Below are positions 51,579 to 60,363 of a stretch of 64,000 bases of DNA, one piece after another. Source of the DNA: Acidobacteriota bacterium. Lineage in GTDB: Bacteria > Acidobacteriota > Vicinamibacteria > Vicinamibacterales > CAVVIG01. The translations under genes were made by a program, and so were the position numbers. Position 1 is the stretch's first letter, and each line of letters begins with the position of its first letter. The stretch lies in the NCBI GenBank assembly GCA_003222395.1, contig QHWB01000046.1, positions 1 to 64,000 on the forward strand. Reading direction: 5' to 3'. The notes under the pieces were generated by a model. The model saw only the letters and a program-made list of their open reading frames with translations, did no database searches and was not told where the DNA came from.

Positions 51579-52856
51579 TTACGACGGAGGGAAGTCGGGC
51601 TTCGTGTCTCTCAGAATCTCGAGGACGGCGCGCCGGTCGTCGCTGGTCAGGTGCGCGTAAGCAGCGCGCGAATCGCGGCCCGACAGAATCTCGAGCATCC
51701 GCGCGTAGACGGCGCGCTTCGCCGACGACGGCAGTCCGTCGAATGCCGCGGAGTAGACGATGTAGCTGCACGGATACCGCATCAAACGGCTCACCAGGTC
51801 GAGCTGCGCGAACGACCGGCCGCGACGATCCTTCGGAATCCGCGCCTCGAGATGCTCCGCGAAGCCGGGACGCGCGGCGAGCGGTACCGGCAATCGCGCC
51901 TCGCCGACGAAGAGCAGGTAGTCCGCGAGCTCGTCGACGAGATGACGGACGTTCCCGTCCGCCGACGCGCCCGCGCGGCCGCCGCTCGCCGCGACGCGCG
52001 ATTCCCAGTTCAGCCTCGTCAGCAGGTTGATCGCGTGCATCTGATGATCGAAGACGAGCAGCGCGACGACGTCGCTCGACGCGGCAGGGTAGCCGCGCGC
52101 GTCGGGCGGGTTGCTGATCCAGTCGACGAACACCTGGTTCGACGTGTTGCCGCGTCCCGAGAAGGTGATGTTTCCCGAATGCGCCCTCTGCGAGTACGGC
52201 GTCGGCCCCTCGGACGTCACGAGCCAGCCGCCCCAGCGATCCGGGTGAGGCGTCCGATGGTTCACGTCGTGGGTGTCGGAGTGCGGCATCACGTCGCCGG
52301 CATCACCGACCGTGTTGGTGCGGACAATCATCCCCGGCACGTTCTCCGTGCTCGCCGAGACATGGCAGGAGAGACAGCTCGTGCGCCGGGTGAATGCAGG
52401 CGGAGTTGACGCCTGGTCGAGCGTGTAGAACACGACGCCCTGCTGCGGGTCGTGCGCTGCGAGCTCGAGGAAGGGCGCGCCAGGAATGTAACCGACGGCA
52501 ACCGAGTCGTCGAAGAAGAGCGCCCGGGGATTCTCGGGGCTCGTGTAGGCGCGCTGCACGCCGGTTTTCGAGAACACGAGCAGCTGCGATTCGATCGGCA
52601 CGCCGAGCGCGTCGAGGACTGAAAGCAGATAGCCGTTCCGCGGATCGCGCTGGAGCGAGCGTCCGCTCTGCACGAGTGCCTCTTTCAATTTCGTAACCCG
52701 GTCCGTCGCCGGTCGACTCGCGTACTGAATCGCGGGATGTTCGTCCAGCACGCCGCCCCACGAGTCCTGCGCGCGGCCGGGCGTCGACGCGCCGTGCGCC
52801 ATCACGATGCCGAGCGCCGCGCCGCCGACGAGTACCCGATCGCGCCAGCTGATCAT
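51579..52856 (-). CDS. Secreted single-heme c protein, unknown family (paralogue B)
   Basis: 425 residues with a signal peptide (RVLVGGAALGIVMAHGASTP). Segments shared with the gene at 43276 are EHPAIQYASRPATDRVTKLK, GVPIESQLLVFSKTGVQRAY, NPRALFFDDSVAVGYIPGAP, the heme motif CLSCHVSASTENVPGM, RWGGWLVTSEGP, MHAINLLTRLNWESRVAA and YPCSYIVYSAAFDGLPSS. Overall layout and length are the same, so the two are diverged paralogues about 7 kb apart. The conserved VPGM after the heme suggests His-Met ligation. It probably acts in periplasmic electron transfer, with no known partner. Confidence 0.72.
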   Translation of the reverse strand: MISWRDRVLVGGAALGIVMAHGASTPGRAQDSWGGVLDEHPAIQYASRPATDRVTKLKEALVQSGRSLQRDPRNGYLLSVLDALGVPIESQLLVFSKTGVQRAYTSPENPRALFFDDSVAVGYIPGAPFLELAAHDPQQGVVFYTLDQASTPPAFTRRTSCLSCHVSASTENVPGMIVRTNTVGDAGDVMPHSDTHDVNHRTPHPDRWGGWLVTSEGPTPYSQRAHSGNITFSGRGNTSNQVFVDWISNPPDARGYPAASSDVVALLVFDHQMHAINLLTRLNWESRVAASGGRAGASADGNVRHLVDELADYLLFVGEARLPVPLAARPGFAEHLEARIPKDRRGRSFAQLDLVSRLMRYPCSYIVYSAAFDGLPSSAKRAVYARMLEILSGRDSRAAYAHLTSDDRRAVLEILRDTKPDFPPS

Positions 52857-53131
52857 CGATTCATCTTATTACGAGATTGTCGTATGGCGCTCGCGCTGCG
52901 GGCATCGACGGCGTGGAACGGATCGAATTACCGACCAAGCGCTGTCCGCACGAAAGTCGTGCGCGTCGTGGTTGATACAAATCTTATCGAGTCTCCACCT
53001 TTGAGCCATTTACTGGATCGCCGCCGCGTCTTAGTTTCACGCACGACGATTCGCAGAACCAGGTACCGGCGTTCGTCGATCCTGTCGGGGGATGTCCGAC
53101 GGTTCACTGAAGGTCGCGGCGAGAAACACCG

Positions 53132-53851
53132 ATGACGCCGATACGAGCGCAGTTCCGAGCGGTCATTTGCGGCGCAGCTCTGCTCCTGCCCGCGACTGCG
53201 CTCGCAGCCACCGACTCCGCGGCTCTGTTCGCCAAGAAATGCAGCGGCTGCCACACGTACGGAAAGGGCGATCGCGTCGGACCCGATTTGAAGGGCGTCA
53301 CCAATCGCCGCTCGCGCGCGTGGCTCACCTCCTGGATCCGATCGTCGCAGAAGGTCGTCGAAGCCGGCGATCCAATCGCGACGACGCTGTTTGACAAGTA
53401 CAAGCGCGAACGCATGCCGGATCAAAATCTTCCGGCCGAAGACATCGCCGCGCTCGTCGACTATCTCGCTGCCGGAGGTCCGGCCGCCGCGGACGCGTCG
53501 CGCCCGCGGCACGCGTCGACCGCAACGCTGGCCGACATCGCGCTCGGGCGGGAGTTGTTCCTCGGATCGATCGCGGCGAAGAACGGCGGCGCCTCGTGCG
53601 GCTCATGCCATGTCGTTCAGGTGGACGGCGCGTCGACCGGGGCGACGTTCGGCAGCGATCTGACGCACGTCTATTCCCGCTTCCAGGACGCGGCGTTGTC
53701 GCTGGCTCTGCGGCGTCCGTGCTTTCCGCGTGCCTTCGACAAGGATACGGCGGGACCGCTCACCGCGGACGAAGCGTTCGCGGTGAAGGCATTTCTGCGT
53801 CAGGCCGATCGCGCCGCTTCGCCGCAGCGGCCGAAGGGAAGGCCGCGATGA
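53132..53851 (+). CDS. Diheme cytochrome c
   Basis: 239 residues. A signal peptide (RAVICGAALLLPATALA) is followed by two class I cytochrome c domains. The first has CSGCH (37-41) with Met in RERMPDQNL near 95. The second has CGSCH (156-160) and the tail PLTADEAFAVKAFLRQAD. Such small cytochromes carry electrons in the periplasm. It starts the respiratory gene set, and its stop overlaps the start of the membrane protein (ATGA), which is itself followed by the alternative complex III genes. It may be an electron acceptor of that complex. Confidence 0.85.
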   Translation: MTPIRAQFRAVICGAALLLPATALAATDSAALFAKKCSGCHTYGKGDRVGPDLKGVTNRRSRAWLTSWIRSSQKVVEAGDPIATTLFDKYKRERMPDQNLPAEDIAALVDYLAAGGPAAADASRPRHASTATLADIALGRELFLGSIAAKNGGASCGSCHVVQVDGASTGATFGSDLTHVYSRFQDAALSLALRRPCFPRAFDKDTAGPLTADEAFAVKAFLRQADRAASPQRPKGRPR

Positions 53852-54423
53852 TCGGACGTCGACCGACTATTCGCGAAGGCGCCGTCGCTGCCGCCGTCTT
53901 CGCGCTTGCCACGTTGCACCTGCTGCTGCTCTTCGCGCCCGATGCGGTCCTGAGATGGAACCGGCACGCGTCGCGGCTGCTGCTCCTCGAAGCGACGGGC
54001 TTCGCCGCGGGCGTGATCTGTTCGATGGCGGTCATCTCGAAAATGCGCCGCCATCTGTTCGATCGAGCGGGCGACGACGATCGCGCGCTCACGGACACGG
54101 TGTCGCTGACGCTCGTCCTGATTGCGGTCGTCTCTGGCGTTGCGCTCGCGTCTTCCTATCGATGGGCATCGTCGTGGTCGGTCGTCACGCTCACGCCGTA
54201 TGCGGTCTCGCTCGCGCGGTTGGCGCCGCGGGTGGAGCTGATTGCCGCGACGCCGTTCGTCGTGAGACTGCATGTGTTCTGTTCCTTCCCGCTCGTCGCC
54301 CTGCTCGTGTTCACGCGGCTCGGATCGGCGGCACACGCCGCGCTGGACCGGATCTTCGATCGGGTCGGCGCGGCGCTCGGACGTCTCCGCGCCGAGGAGA
54401 TCTGGCGTGAAGAGGAGAACTGA
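53848..54423 (+). CDS. Membrane protein, NarI-like (nitrate reductase gamma-type)
   Basis: 191 residues with five membrane spans (AVAAAVFALATLHLLLLFAP, LLLLEATGFAAGVICSMAVI, TVSLTLVLIAVVSGVALASS, YAVSLARLAPRVELI, RLHVFCSFPLVALLVFTRLG). The last ones, with RVELIAATPFVVRLHVF, resemble the heme b-binding subunit NarI of respiratory nitrate reductases. His residues are few, so heme binding is uncertain. No narGHJ genes are present. It is coupled to the diheme cytochrome (overlapping ATGA) and lies two bases before actA. It may link quinol oxidation to the cytochrome; this is inference. Confidence 0.65.
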   Translation: MIGRRPTIREGAVAAAVFALATLHLLLLFAPDAVLRWNRHASRLLLLEATGFAAGVICSMAVISKMRRHLFDRAGDDDRALTDTVSLTLVLIAVVSGVALASSYRWASSWSVVTLTPYAVSLARLAPRVELIAATPFVVRLHVFCSFPLVALLVFTRLGSAAHAALDRIFDRVGAALGRLRAEEIWREEEN

Positions 54424-54425
54424 CG

Positions 54426-54965
54426 GTGACCAGATGGCGAGCGGCCGTTGCCGCCGGCGCGACCGCGTGCGTGCTGGTCGCCGGCTTCGTCTGCCGCGAG
54501 CTCGCGCGTGTCGGCGTTCACCAGGGATATGCGCCGGCGCAGCCGATCGCGTTCTCCCACAAGCTGCACGCCGGCGACTCGCACGTGCCGTGTCTCTATT
54601 GCCATTTCGGCGCGCGGACGAGCCGCCATGCGGGCATCCCGCCCTCCGCCGTCTGTATGAACTGCCACGGACTGCTTCAGAAGCAGTCCGAAGACATCGA
54701 GAAGCTGAAGGAGCTCGTCGCCGAGCGCAGGCCGATCGCGTGGATCAAGGTCCACAACCTGCCCGACTTCGTCTACTTCAACCACAGTCAGCACCTGTTG
54801 GCCGCCATCGACTGCCAGTCGTGTCACGGCCACGTCGAGCGGATGACGCGGGTCGAACAGCAGTCGCCGCTGACGATGGGATGGTGCATCGACTGTCACC
54901 GGATGCGAGGCGGCGACCCGAACGCGCCGGCAGCGAATCTCGATTGCGGCAAGTGCCATTACTGA
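54426..54965 (+). CDS. actA: Alternative complex III subunit ActA (pentaheme cytochrome c)
   Basis: 179 residues starting at GTG 54426. One N-terminal membrane helix (AAVAAGATACVLVAGFVC) anchors it. Five CxxCH motifs lie at about residues 56, 76, 129, 153 and 173 (CLYCH, CMNCH, CQSCH, CIDCH, CGKCH). Five hemes and the order FSHKLHAG...CLYCH...CMNCH match ActA of Rhodothermus and Flavobacterium alternative complex III. It passes electrons from the quinol-oxidising complex to soluble or fused cytochromes in the periplasm. actB starts one base after its stop. Confidence 0.92.
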   Translation: MTRWRAAVAAGATACVLVAGFVCRELARVGVHQGYAPAQPIAFSHKLHAGDSHVPCLYCHFGARTSRHAGIPPSAVCMNCHGLLQKQSEDIEKLKELVAERRPIAWIKVHNLPDFVYFNHSQHLLAAIDCQSCHGHVERMTRVEQQSPLTMGWCIDCHRMRGGDPNAPAANLDCGKCHY

Positions 54966-54966
54966 C

Positions 54967-57876
54967 GTGACGCACGATCTGAAATTCTGGAATCGGTCCC
55001 CCGAACGGGACGACAGCCGTCGCGATTTCCTCGCGCGGCTCGGCTTCGCGCTCGCCGCGTCGGCGGTCGCGAGCTGTTCGCGCGCCCCGGTGCAGAAGGC
55101 GATTCCGTTCCTCAACAAGCCGGAAGAAGTGACGCCCGGGGTCGCCAGCTGGTATGCGACCACGTGCGCCGGCTGCGCGGCCGCCTGCCCGCTGCTCGTC
55201 AAGACGCGCGACGGACGGCCGATCAAGATCGAGGGCAACGCTGAATCGGTGCGCTTCGGCGGCGGCACGTGCGCGGCAGGTCAGGCGACGGTGCTGTCGC
55301 TGTACGACCCGAATCGCCTCAGGGGTCCGCTGTGGCACGGCGAGCCCGCGTCGTGGAGCGAGATCGACGCGCGCGTGAAGCCGCAGGTCGCCGCCGCGAG
55401 CCGCCGCGGAATCGTCCTTCTGTCGGGCACGATCGTGAGCCCGTCGACGAGAGCGTTGATCGCGGAATGGTCGGCGCGCTTTCCACGCTTCCGCCACGTC
55501 GTGTACGACGCCGTGTCGTTCAGCGCGCTTCGCGAAGCCACGCACGCCTGTTTCGGCGTCGCGGCCGTTCCGCATTACCGCTTCGATCGCGCGAAAACCG
55601 TCGTCGGCATCGAGGCCGACTTCCTCGGCACGTGGCTGTCGCCGGTTGAATTCACCCGGCAGTACGCGGATCGACGCCGGGAAGGGCTGTCGTCCGGCGG
55701 CGTGCAGCATCACCAGTTCGAGTCGGGCGTTTCGCTCACGGGCAGCAATGCCGATCGGCGCGTCGCGATCGCGGCGTCCGAGCAGGGCGCGGTCGCGCTC
55801 GCGCTCCTGCATCGTATCGCCGCCGACGCGCGCGTGGCCGAACCGCTGCCGCGTGTGGAGGTCGCGATCGACGATCGGGCGATCGATCGGGCGGCCGACG
55901 ATCTGTGGCGCGACCGTGGCCGGTCGCTCGTCGTCTGCGGATCCGACGATCCGTCGACGCAGGTTGTCGTGCACGCGATCAACACGCTGCTGGGAAATAT
56001 CGGCGTGACCGTCGATCTCGACGCGCCGTCGCTCCAGAGACAGGGCGACGACGCGGCGGTCGAGGAGCTGATCGAGTCGATGAACCGCGGCGACGTCCAG
56101 GTGCTGATGACGTACGGCGTCAACCCGCTGTACGACTTCCCGGACGCCGAACGGTTCGCGCGAGGCATGGAGTCGGTGGCCCTGTCGATCTCGTTCGCCG
56201 ATCGCGCGGACGAGACCGCGAACGCAAGCCACGCCGTGTGCCCCGATCACCACTTCCTCGAGGCCTGGGGCGACGCTGAACCGATCGCCGGATCGTTCAG
56301 CCTCGCGCAGCCGACGGTCGCGCCGCTGTTCGACACACGCGCGGCGCAGGACAGCCTGCTGGAGTGGCTGGGCAAGCCGCCGGATTTCTATTCGTACGTG
56401 CGCGAGTTCTGGCGGCGCGAGCTCTTCCCGAGACAAGACCGCTCTCGAACGTTCGACGAGTTCTGGGACCGCGCGCTCCACGACGGCGTGTACGACGATT
56501 CGGCGCCGCGCGTCGAACGGCGGTACGCGCTCGCCGAAGGGTGGCGCGCCGCGGCTGGCGCGATTGCCGCCGATCATCAGCGCGCCGTATCCGCGCGCGG
56601 GCCGGATCGGTACGAGCTGCGGCTGCACGAAACCGTCGCCATCCGCGACGGCCGGCACGCGAACAACCCGTGGCTGCAGGAGCTTCCCGATCCCGTGACG
56701 AAGCTCACGTGGGGCAATTCGATTGCGATCGCGCCGTCGGTCGCCCGGTCGATTGGCGTCGCGACCGGCGACGTCGTTCGCGTGGTGGCGGGCGATCGAT
56801 CGTGCGAGCTGCCCGCGTACGTGCAGCCGGGGCAGTCGCCCTCCACTGTCTCGATCGCGCTCGGCTACGGACGCGATGGAGCAGGCAAGGTTGGAAACGG
56901 GATCGGCGCCAACGCGTTTCCGTTCGTCTCCGCTTCGGCGGCGCGGCGCGCGTACTTGCGGACCGGCGTCGCGCTCCAACGCACGGGCCGACATCGGGAG
57001 CTCGCCCTCACGCAGACGCACCACTCGATCGAAGGACGCTCGATCATCAGATCGATCACGCTCGACGAGCTCCTGAACGAACGATCCGAGCCTGCGCCCG
57101 AGCGGCCGTCGCTGTGGCCCGAGCGCGAAGGCGGCGAGCACCGGTGGGGGATGGCCGTGGACCTCAACACGTGCACCGGGTGCTCGGCGTGCGTCACCGC
57201 GTGTCAGGCCGAGAACAACGTGCCGGTCGTCGGCCCCGACGAAGTGACGCGCAGCCGCGAGATGCACTGGATCCGCATCGATCGGTACTACGACGGCGCC
57301 GACGACGACCCCGGCGTGTCGTTCCAGCCGATGATGTGCCAGCACTGTCAGAACGCGCCGTGCGAGACGGTCTGCCCTGTGCTCGCGACGGTTCACAGCT
57401 CCGACGGGATCAACCAGCAGATCTACAACCGCTGCATCGGCACGCGCTATTGCGAGAACAACTGTCCGTACAAGGTGCGCCGCTTCAACTGGTTCCAGTA
57501 CGCCGGCAACGATCGCTTCGACTTCACGATGAACGATCCGCTCGAGCGCATGGTGCTCAACCCGGACGTCGTCGTCCGCTCGCGCGGCGTGATGGAGAAA
57601 TGCAGCCTGTGCGTCCAGCGGATCCAGGCGGAAAAACTGTCGGCGAAACAGGAAGGGCGGACGCTCGAGGACGGCCGCATCAAGACCGCGTGCCAGCAGG
57701 CCTGTCCGGCGAGCGCGATCGTGTTCGGCGATCTCAACGATCCCAACAGCGAAGTGGCCAGGCTGCGGCGCAGCCGCAGGCATTACCACGTGCTCGACGA
57801 GCTCGGCACGCGGCCGAACGTCGGCTATCTGATGCGCGTGAAGAATGCGCCTCGCGGCGAGCCGGAGCCGCTATGA
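54967..57876 (+). CDS. actB: Alternative complex III subunit ActB (molybdopterin-like/Fe-S fusion)
   Basis: 969 residues from GTG 54967. A Tat signal (DSRRDFLARLGFALAASAVA) is followed by a molybdopterin-oxidoreductase-like domain (first Cys cluster TTCAGCAAACP near residue 66) which in this family lacks the cofactor. The C-terminal iron-sulfur domain starts near 735 with CTGCSACVTACQAENNVP, then CQHCQNAPCETVCP, CIGTRYCENNCPYKVRRF and CSLCVQRIQ...CQQACPASA, enough for three 4Fe-4S and one 3Fe-4S cluster. It accepts electrons from quinol oxidised at ActC. The stop overlaps actC (ATGA). Confidence 0.93.
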   Translation: MTHDLKFWNRSPERDDSRRDFLARLGFALAASAVASCSRAPVQKAIPFLNKPEEVTPGVASWYATTCAGCAAACPLLVKTRDGRPIKIEGNAESVRFGGGTCAAGQATVLSLYDPNRLRGPLWHGEPASWSEIDARVKPQVAAASRRGIVLLSGTIVSPSTRALIAEWSARFPRFRHVVYDAVSFSALREATHACFGVAAVPHYRFDRAKTVVGIEADFLGTWLSPVEFTRQYADRRREGLSSGGVQHHQFESGVSLTGSNADRRVAIAASEQGAVALALLHRIAADARVAEPLPRVEVAIDDRAIDRAADDLWRDRGRSLVVCGSDDPSTQVVVHAINTLLGNIGVTVDLDAPSLQRQGDDAAVEELIESMNRGDVQVLMTYGVNPLYDFPDAERFARGMESVALSISFADRADETANASHAVCPDHHFLEAWGDAEPIAGSFSLAQPTVAPLFDTRAAQDSLLEWLGKPPDFYSYVREFWRRELFPRQDRSRTFDEFWDRALHDGVYDDSAPRVERRYALAEGWRAAAGAIAADHQRAVSARGPDRYELRLHETVAIRDGRHANNPWLQELPDPVTKLTWGNSIAIAPSVARSIGVATGDVVRVVAGDRSCELPAYVQPGQSPSTVSIALGYGRDGAGKVGNGIGANAFPFVSASAARRAYLRTGVALQRTGRHRELALTQTHHSIEGRSIIRSITLDELLNERSEPAPERPSLWPEREGGEHRWGMAVDLNTCTGCSACVTACQAENNVPVVGPDEVTRSREMHWIRIDRYYDGADDDPGVSFQPMMCQHCQNAPCETVCPVLATVHSSDGINQQIYNRCIGTRYCENNCPYKVRRFNWFQYAGNDRFDFTMNDPLERMVLNPDVVVRSRGVMEKCSLCVQRIQAEKLSAKQEGRTLEDGRIKTACQQACPASAIVFGDLNDPNSEVARLRRSRRHYHVLDELGTRPNVGYLMRVKNAPRGEPEPL

Positions 57877-59273
57877 GCTCGACAGCCATCCCCTCGCTTC
57901 GTCCGGTGCCCGCGTCGAGGCCATCGGCGCGCCCCGTTGCCGGCGACGCCGGCGACGCGGCGCTGCGCGAGATCACCGACGACGTGATGCGTCCGCTCGT
58001 CACGCGGCCAGGCGCCGGATGGTGGGCCTGCTTCGCCGCATCGACGATCGCGCTGACGATCGGCGTCGCCATGGTCGCGTACGAGATCGCGACCGGCATC
58101 GGCGTGTGGGGCCTCAATCGGACCGTGGGATGGGCCTTCGACATCACCAACTTCGTGTTCTGGATCGGCATCGGCCACGCGGGCACGTTGATTTCGGCGA
58201 TTCTTCTGCTGCTCCGGCAGCGGTGGCGCACGGCAATCAGTCGATCGGCGGAGGCGATGACGATCTTCGCCGTGATGTGCGCCGCGCTCTTTCCATTGAT
58301 CCACATGGGGCGGCCGTGGCTGGCGTTCTGGGTCATGCCATATCCCAATTCGCGCGGACCGCTATGGGTGAACTTTCGATCGCCGCTCCTGTGGGACGTG
58401 TTCGCGATCAACACGTACCTCACGATCTCGCTCGTGTTCTGGTATCTCGGGATGATTCCCGATTTCGCGACGATGCGCGATCGGACGGACGCGCCTGTGA
58501 GACGTTTCGCGTACAGCGTGCTGAGCCTCGGCTGGAACGGATCGGCGCGGACCTGGTCGCGCTACGAGACGGCGACCACGCTGCTCGCCGGGCTCGCCAC
58601 GCCGCTCGTCATCTCGGTTCATTCGATCGTGAGCATGGACTTCGCGACGTCGGTGCTGCCCGGGTGGCACACGACGCTGTTCCCGCCGTACTTCGTCGCC
58701 GGCGCCGTCTTCTCCGGATTCGGCATGGTGATGACGCTGCTCATCATCGTGCGCGCCGTCATGCATCTCGAGCGCTACATCACGGCGGCGCATCTCGAGG
58801 CGATGGGCAAAATCATGCTCCTGACCGGCTCCATCGTCGGCTTTGCGTACGCGACGGAGCTGTTCAACGCGTGGTACAGCCACAACGTCTATGAACGTTA
58901 CGCCTTCCTGAATCGCCTCGCGGGCCCCTATGCGTGGTGCTTCTGGATCATGGTCGGCTGCAACGCGCTCGCGCCGCAGGTGCTGTGGCTGCGGCGCGCG
59001 CGGCGGAGCGTGCCGCTGCTGTTCGTCCTCTCGATTCTCGTCAACGTCGGCATGTGGTTCGAGCGCTTCGTGATCATCGTCACGTCGCTGCATCGCAGTT
59101 ATCTGCCATCGAGCTGGACGATGTATCGGCCGACGATCGTCGAAGTCGGCACGCTGGCGGGCAGCTTCGGGCTGTTCTTCACCTGTTTCCTGCTGTTCAT
59201 CCGCGTGCTTCCGATGATTGCGATGTGGGAAATCAAGGCGGGCGCGGGGCGCGCCGCGGAGCGGCGGGCATGA
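57873..59273 (+). CDS. actC: Alternative complex III subunit ActC (NrfD-type quinol-binding)
   Basis: 466 residues with about ten membrane helices. VTRPGAGWWACFAASTIALT, WAFDITNFVFWIGIGHAGTL, HMGRPWLAFWVMPYPNSRGP and LWVNFRSPLLWDVFAINTYL are the signature of the NrfD/PsrC-like subunit, including the His/Asp residues near the quinol pocket. It oxidises menaquinol or ubiquinol and probably takes part in proton movement. The ATG at 57873 overlaps the actB stop, and its own stop overlaps the actD start. Confidence 0.93.
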   Translation: MSSTAIPSLRPVPASRPSARPVAGDAGDAALREITDDVMRPLVTRPGAGWWACFAASTIALTIGVAMVAYEIATGIGVWGLNRTVGWAFDITNFVFWIGIGHAGTLISAILLLLRQRWRTAISRSAEAMTIFAVMCAALFPLIHMGRPWLAFWVMPYPNSRGPLWVNFRSPLLWDVFAINTYLTISLVFWYLGMIPDFATMRDRTDAPVRRFAYSVLSLGWNGSARTWSRYETATTLLAGLATPLVISVHSIVSMDFATSVLPGWHTTLFPPYFVAGAVFSGFGMVMTLLIIVRAVMHLERYITAAHLEAMGKIMLLTGSIVGFAYATELFNAWYSHNVYERYAFLNRLAGPYAWCFWIMVGCNALAPQVLWLRRARRSVPLLFVLSILVNVGMWFERFVIIVTSLHRSYLPSSWTMYRPTIVEVGTLAGSFGLFFTCFLLFIRVLPMIAMWEIKAGAGRAAERRA

Positions 59274-59803
59274 GCGGCGCCGCGCGTGAGTTCATCGTCG
59301 CGCGATTTGGTGACGAACGGCATGTCGTCGACGCCGTGCGGGCGGTGCGTGAGCGCGGCCTGCGGGTGTTCGACGTCTACGCGCCGTACCCCGTTCACGG
59401 CCTCGACGAGGCGATGGCGCTGCGGCGTTCGCGGTTGCCGTGGGCGACGCTCGCCGGCGGGTGTTCGGGCTTCGTCGCGGCGATCGCGTTCCAGTACTAC
59501 GCGGCCGTCGTCAGCTGGAATCTGAACGTGGGCGGCAAGCCGGACAACTCGATGCTGGCCTTCATTCCGATCGCGTTCGAAATCACCGTGCTCGGCGCCG
59601 GCCTCGCGACCGCCGCCGCATTCCTCGCGCGCTCGGGCCTCCGTCCGGCGATCCGCGCGCGCACGGTCGACCTGTCGGCCACCGACGATGCGTTCGTCGT
59701 GGCGCTGCGCTGCCGCCAGACGGCATTCGACCGCAACCTCGTCGAACGGCTGCTGTTCGAGCACGGTGCGCAGACAGTGGCCTGGAAGGTGCTCGACTTA
59801 TGA
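59270..59803 (+). CDS. actD: Alternative complex III subunit ActD
   Basis: 177 residues. A soluble lead (FIVARFGDERHVVDAVRAVR then VFDVYAPYPVHGLDEAM) is followed by two membrane helices (ATLAGGCSGFVAAIAFQYYA, FIPIAFEITVLGAGLATAAA) and a small cytoplasmic end. DVYAPYPVHGLDEAMGL-type sequence and SWNLNVGGKP are typical of ActD, a structural subunit without cofactors. Overlapping start and stop codons place it in the act operon. Confidence 0.92.
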   Translation: MSGAAREFIVARFGDERHVVDAVRAVRERGLRVFDVYAPYPVHGLDEAMALRRSRLPWATLAGGCSGFVAAIAFQYYAAVVSWNLNVGGKPDNSMLAFIPIAFEITVLGAGLATAAAFLARSGLRPAIRARTVDLSATDDAFVVALRCRQTAFDRNLVERLLFEHGAQTVAWKVLDL

Positions 59804-60363
59804 CGGCTCCACACGTTGTCGTCGCTGTCGTGATTGCCGCCGCGTCGCTCGCGTGCGCGAGCCAGTCGCCGCATCGTGGATACGAGTACATGCCGGACAT
59901 GGCGCGGTCGGTTCCGTACGACACGTTCGCGCCGAACCCGGTCACTCGCAACGGCATCACGCAGCAGATGCCCGTCGCCGGCACGATCCCGCGAGGATTT
60001 CTCCCTCTGCACTACAGCGGCACGGCTGCCGACGCCGAGCGCGCCGGACGCGAGCTGTTCAACCCGAACGCACACACGCCGACGACGATCGGGCAGGGAC
60101 GGCGGTTGTACGAAACGTTCTGCCTCGTGTGCCACGGCGTTTCGGGAGACGGCGACGGTCCGCTGGTCCCGATGATTCCGAATCCGCCGGCCTACAGCTC
60201 CGAGCGCGTCCGATCGATGCCCGCCGGGCACCTGTTTCACGTGATCACGTACGGCTCCGGCCGGATGCCGTCGTACGCCTCGCAGATACCGGCGAACGAT
60301 CGCTGGCTGATCGTGGGCTACGTCGACACGCTTCGGACGCGTCGGCCGGAGGCGCAGCGATGA
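59800..60363 (+). CDS. actE: Alternative complex III subunit ActE (monoheme cytochrome c)
   Basis: 187 residues. The lipoprotein signal VVVAVVIAAASLAC suggests a lipid anchor. The sequence YEYMPDMARSVPYDTFAPNP leads to one cytochrome c domain with CLVCHGVSGDGDGPLVPMIP; the axial Met is probably that of GRMPSYASQIP. The family role is to receive electrons from ActA/ActB and pass them to the terminal oxidase. ATG 59800 overlaps the actD stop, and the stop overlaps the actF start. Confidence 0.92.
   Translation: MTAPHVVVAVVIAAASLACASQSPHRGYEYMPDMARSVPYDTFAPNPVTRNGITQQMPVAGTIPRGFLPLHYSGTAADAERAGRELFNPNAHTPTTIGQGRRLYETFCLVCHGVSGDGDGPLVPMIPNPPAYSSERVRSMPAGHLFHVITYGSGRMPSYASQIPANDRWLIVGYVDTLRTRRPEAQR

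Noticed and set aside
52960-53100. A forward frame reading RVVVDTNLIESPPLSHLLDR, recalling the start of a PIN-domain toxin
   Set aside because: Only about 20 residues fit, there is no start codon context, and the frame turns arginine-rich at once. Not enough to call a gene or remnant.
54778-57789. A 1003-codon open frame on the minus strand opposite actB
   Set aside because: Arg/Asp/Glu-rich antisense shadow of a GC-rich gene; actB on the other strand has full motif support.
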